From the NCBI GenBank assembly GCA_028695965.1, contig JAQVHZ010000004.1, positions 1 to 64,000 on the forward strand: a stretch of DNA of 64,000 nucleotides, read 5' to 3'. The position numbers and the translations under genes were made by a program. The notes under the pieces were generated by a model. That model ran no database searches. It worked only from the letters and a program-made list of their open reading frames with translations, and was not told the origin of the DNA. The number at the start of each line of letters is the position of its first letter. Within the stretch, counting starts at the first letter, position 1. This DNA is from Thermoguttaceae bacterium (GTDB lineage: Bacteria > Planctomycetota > Planctomycetia > Pirellulales > Thermoguttaceae). This document shows, piece after piece, positions 62,718 to 64,000 of this stretch.

Positions 62718-63557
62718 CTACATCAGCTCCATGAGCTGGTTGTCTTCTATCGGCAAGCTTTCCAAATATTCTTGCGCTTCTTCCCGAGTATCAAAGGTAT
62801 TTATGACGAAGGCGTTCATTCCCTTCTGGCTGTTAAACACCTTGACAGAGCCTGGACTCCGGAGGTCGATTGATACGACAAAGTTCCTTTGTAACGGGAA
62901 GTCATAGGTTGCTACCGCGCGGCTTCCGTCGGGCAACGCTTGGCAAAGCTCGCCGAGCCCTTTGGACGAGATTCGGCAGTTCATCAGCTTCAAACTCTGC
63001 AAACGATTGAAGTTCGAAAAGAGCTCGACGTCGGAATCTTCCAGCCCATATCTGCACTTTAGCTTGGTTACGCGATATATTCTTTGATCTTGGTCGTCTC
63101 TTTCTGCGGGATCGACAACTCGAGCGCTGAACCCCAACGACGATTTTTGATTTAACGTCTTGAACGCGTGTTTTTCAACCGGCAGAAGGCGTTCCAGGTC
63201 GCATTTTCTTCCCAGCGAAACGGCGCCGCTCACTGCAACAATTGAGAATAGAATGAACAGCGTTGCCAAAAGGGGCGCGGAAAAGAGACGACGCCTTCTT
63301 TTGGCGTCAGACTTGTCGTCCGTTTTGACAAGCTCGTCGCTCGCCAGATCTTCATGTTGAGAGGAATCTTCACGACGACGGGCTCTTTCTTTGCCGCTTT
63401 TCACTATAGCGTAAGCTATGTTCAAAAGTTCCGCGTTAAACACAAGGACGACAATGGGGGCGACAAACCTCGCTCCTCCTGCCAAAACGATCAGTAAAAC
63501 TAAGAATGAAACGGCGTGCAGCAGCATCGACGCCGCCCGTATGTCTCTTTTGTCCAC
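62718..63557 (-). CDS. Membrane protein with LRR-like C-terminal domain, paralogue of the 198-1109 protein
   Basis: The start is a GTG at 63557 preceded by GAGGAGA. The 279-residue product has two membrane helices at about 8-28 and 33-55, a charged loop, a third at about 90-115 and a soluble tail with GLEDSDVELFSNFNRLQSL, CRISSKGLGELCQ and REEAQEYLESLP. These match the tail of the protein at 198-1109 closely (GLEDSD, LFSNF, CRISSKGL, EEAQEYLE). The membrane part resembles the small protein at 63690-63956 instead. So the gene combines the elements of two relatives. Function unknown. Confidence 0.75.
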   Translation of the reverse strand: MDKRDIRAASMLLHAVSFLVLLIVLAGGARFVAPIVVLVFNAELLNIAYAIVKSGKERARRREDSSQHEDLASDELVKTDDKSDAKRRRRLFSAPLLATLFILFSIVAVSGAVSLGRKCDLERLLPVEKHAFKTLNQKSSLGFSARVVDPAERDDQDQRIYRVTKLKCRYGLEDSDVELFSNFNRLQSLKLMNCRISSKGLGELCQALPDGSRAVATYDFPLQRNFVVSIDLRSPGSVKVFNSQKGMNAFVINTFDTREEAQEYLESLPIEDNQLMELM

Positions 63558-63689
63558 TTTACTTCTCCTCTGAAAGGCCTGTTGCGTCCGCGACTCGTGT
63601 CTGGAACTTGTCCAAAAAAATTATTCTAACCGCTTTATTATTCGTCGCTGCTCCCACAATTGACCTCCCCAAGACGACGAACAAGCCCG

Positions 63690-63956
63690 TCAGGACTCGT
63701 TTTCTTCGGAAGAGTTTATGGGTCCTTTGGAGCCTCCTTTAACAGCGACCCCAAGAAACGCCGCCGCCGACGCCAATATGTTGACAACTTCCGCCACAAA
63801 CACAGGCGTTACACACACGAGAAGGAGAACCCCCGAATCATACGGATTCCTCGCTGCAATGTGGATGACAAACCCTGCGACGATAAAGAATAGAAAGCCC
63901 AACAACGCGGCGACGTGCAATACTAACGAAAATTCCTTTAGTCTTTCCTTTGTCAT
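63690..63956 (-). CDS. Small two-helix membrane protein, related to the downstream N-terminus
   Basis: The 88-residue product has AGGAGGAAGTG ahead of the ATG, one of the best ribosome sites of the window. It has two or three hydrophobic helices (VLHVAALLGFLFFIVAGFV, VLLLVCVTPVFVAEVVNIL). Its start (TKERLKEFSLVLHVAAL) aligns with that of the next gene downstream (DKRDIRAASMLLHAVSF), and the E-x-x-N-I text near residue 56 also agrees. It is probably a partial or simplified paralogue of that membrane part. The gap between the two is 132 bases. Confidence 0.65.
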   Translation of the reverse strand: MTKERLKEFSLVLHVAALLGFLFFIVAGFVIHIAARNPYDSGVLLLVCVTPVFVAEVVNILASAAAFLGVAVKGGSKGPINSSEENES

Positions 63957-64000
63957 TTCACTTCCTCCTGGGTCGAAGCTTATTCTACGATTCGTGAGGG

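Overview
The window looks like a chromosomal segment of a Planctomycetota bacterium. This is an inference from gene content: GYF-domain membrane proteins, a MotA/TolQ channel next to coiled-coil membrane partners and a GTPase/GAP1 pair, Tat-exported glycosidases, weak or absent Shine-Dalgarno sites at many starts, and a lone FtsQ-like protein. There is no rRNA or tRNA gene and no CRISPR array that I can see. Base composition is moderately GC-rich in the conserved blocks and clearly more AT-rich in the accessory blocks (about 0-2.3 kb, 32.3-37 kb, 42-45 kb, 62.4-64 kb).

Layout. 0-2.4 kb: the tail of an unknown gene and two leucine-rich-repeat-like proteins; a paralogue of the first lies at the far right end (62.7-63.6 kb). 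2.7-17 kb, all + strand: a secreted beta-helix protein, two GYF-domain membrane proteins, a MotA/TolQ/ExbB-type channel, two single-pass coiled-coil proteins with a MotB/ExbD-like Asp at the start of their membrane segment, a proline-rich exported protein, a zinc-ribbon GTPase, a GAP1-type protein and a 964-residue membrane coiled-coil protein. This is the best candidate for a poorly described system: an ion-driven membrane motor apparently coupled to a GTPase/GAP1 module. 17-31.9 kb: housekeeping genes (U32 peptidase/RlhA-like, TPR protein, gyrB, DciA-like, miaA, LpoB-like lipoprotein, FtsQ-like, orphan flgM, accC-accB-prmC-prfA, rpmE).

32.1-37.1 kb is an accessory island: an AbiE type IV toxin-antitoxin locus whose toxin gene carries a one-base frameshift, a second decayed copy of its operator and antitoxin start, two small membrane proteins, and a DUF4143 ATPase preceded by two clusters of 23-bp direct repeats. 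37.3-41.9 kb holds dapB, a LysR regulator, nadB and pnuC (lysine and NAD metabolism). 41.7-44.8 kb is a rearranged segment: a metacaspase cut off just before its expected catalytic His, a SUMF1-domain protein, a fragment of an IS5-type transposase and a 242-bp second copy of the pnuC 3' end. 45-53.6 kb carries cell-envelope and exported proteins, including a GH78-like rhamnosidase, a GH99/71-like glycosidase and a trypsin-fold protein without visible catalytic residues. 53.7-59.2 kb is an RNA-processing and signalling operon (NUDIX, rph, phoH, 7TM-HD phosphodiesterase, ybeY). 59.2-62.3 kb is a type IV McrBC restriction pair whose McrB carries an EVE-like reader domain. Several sigma70-type promoters and rho-independent terminators frame these units.
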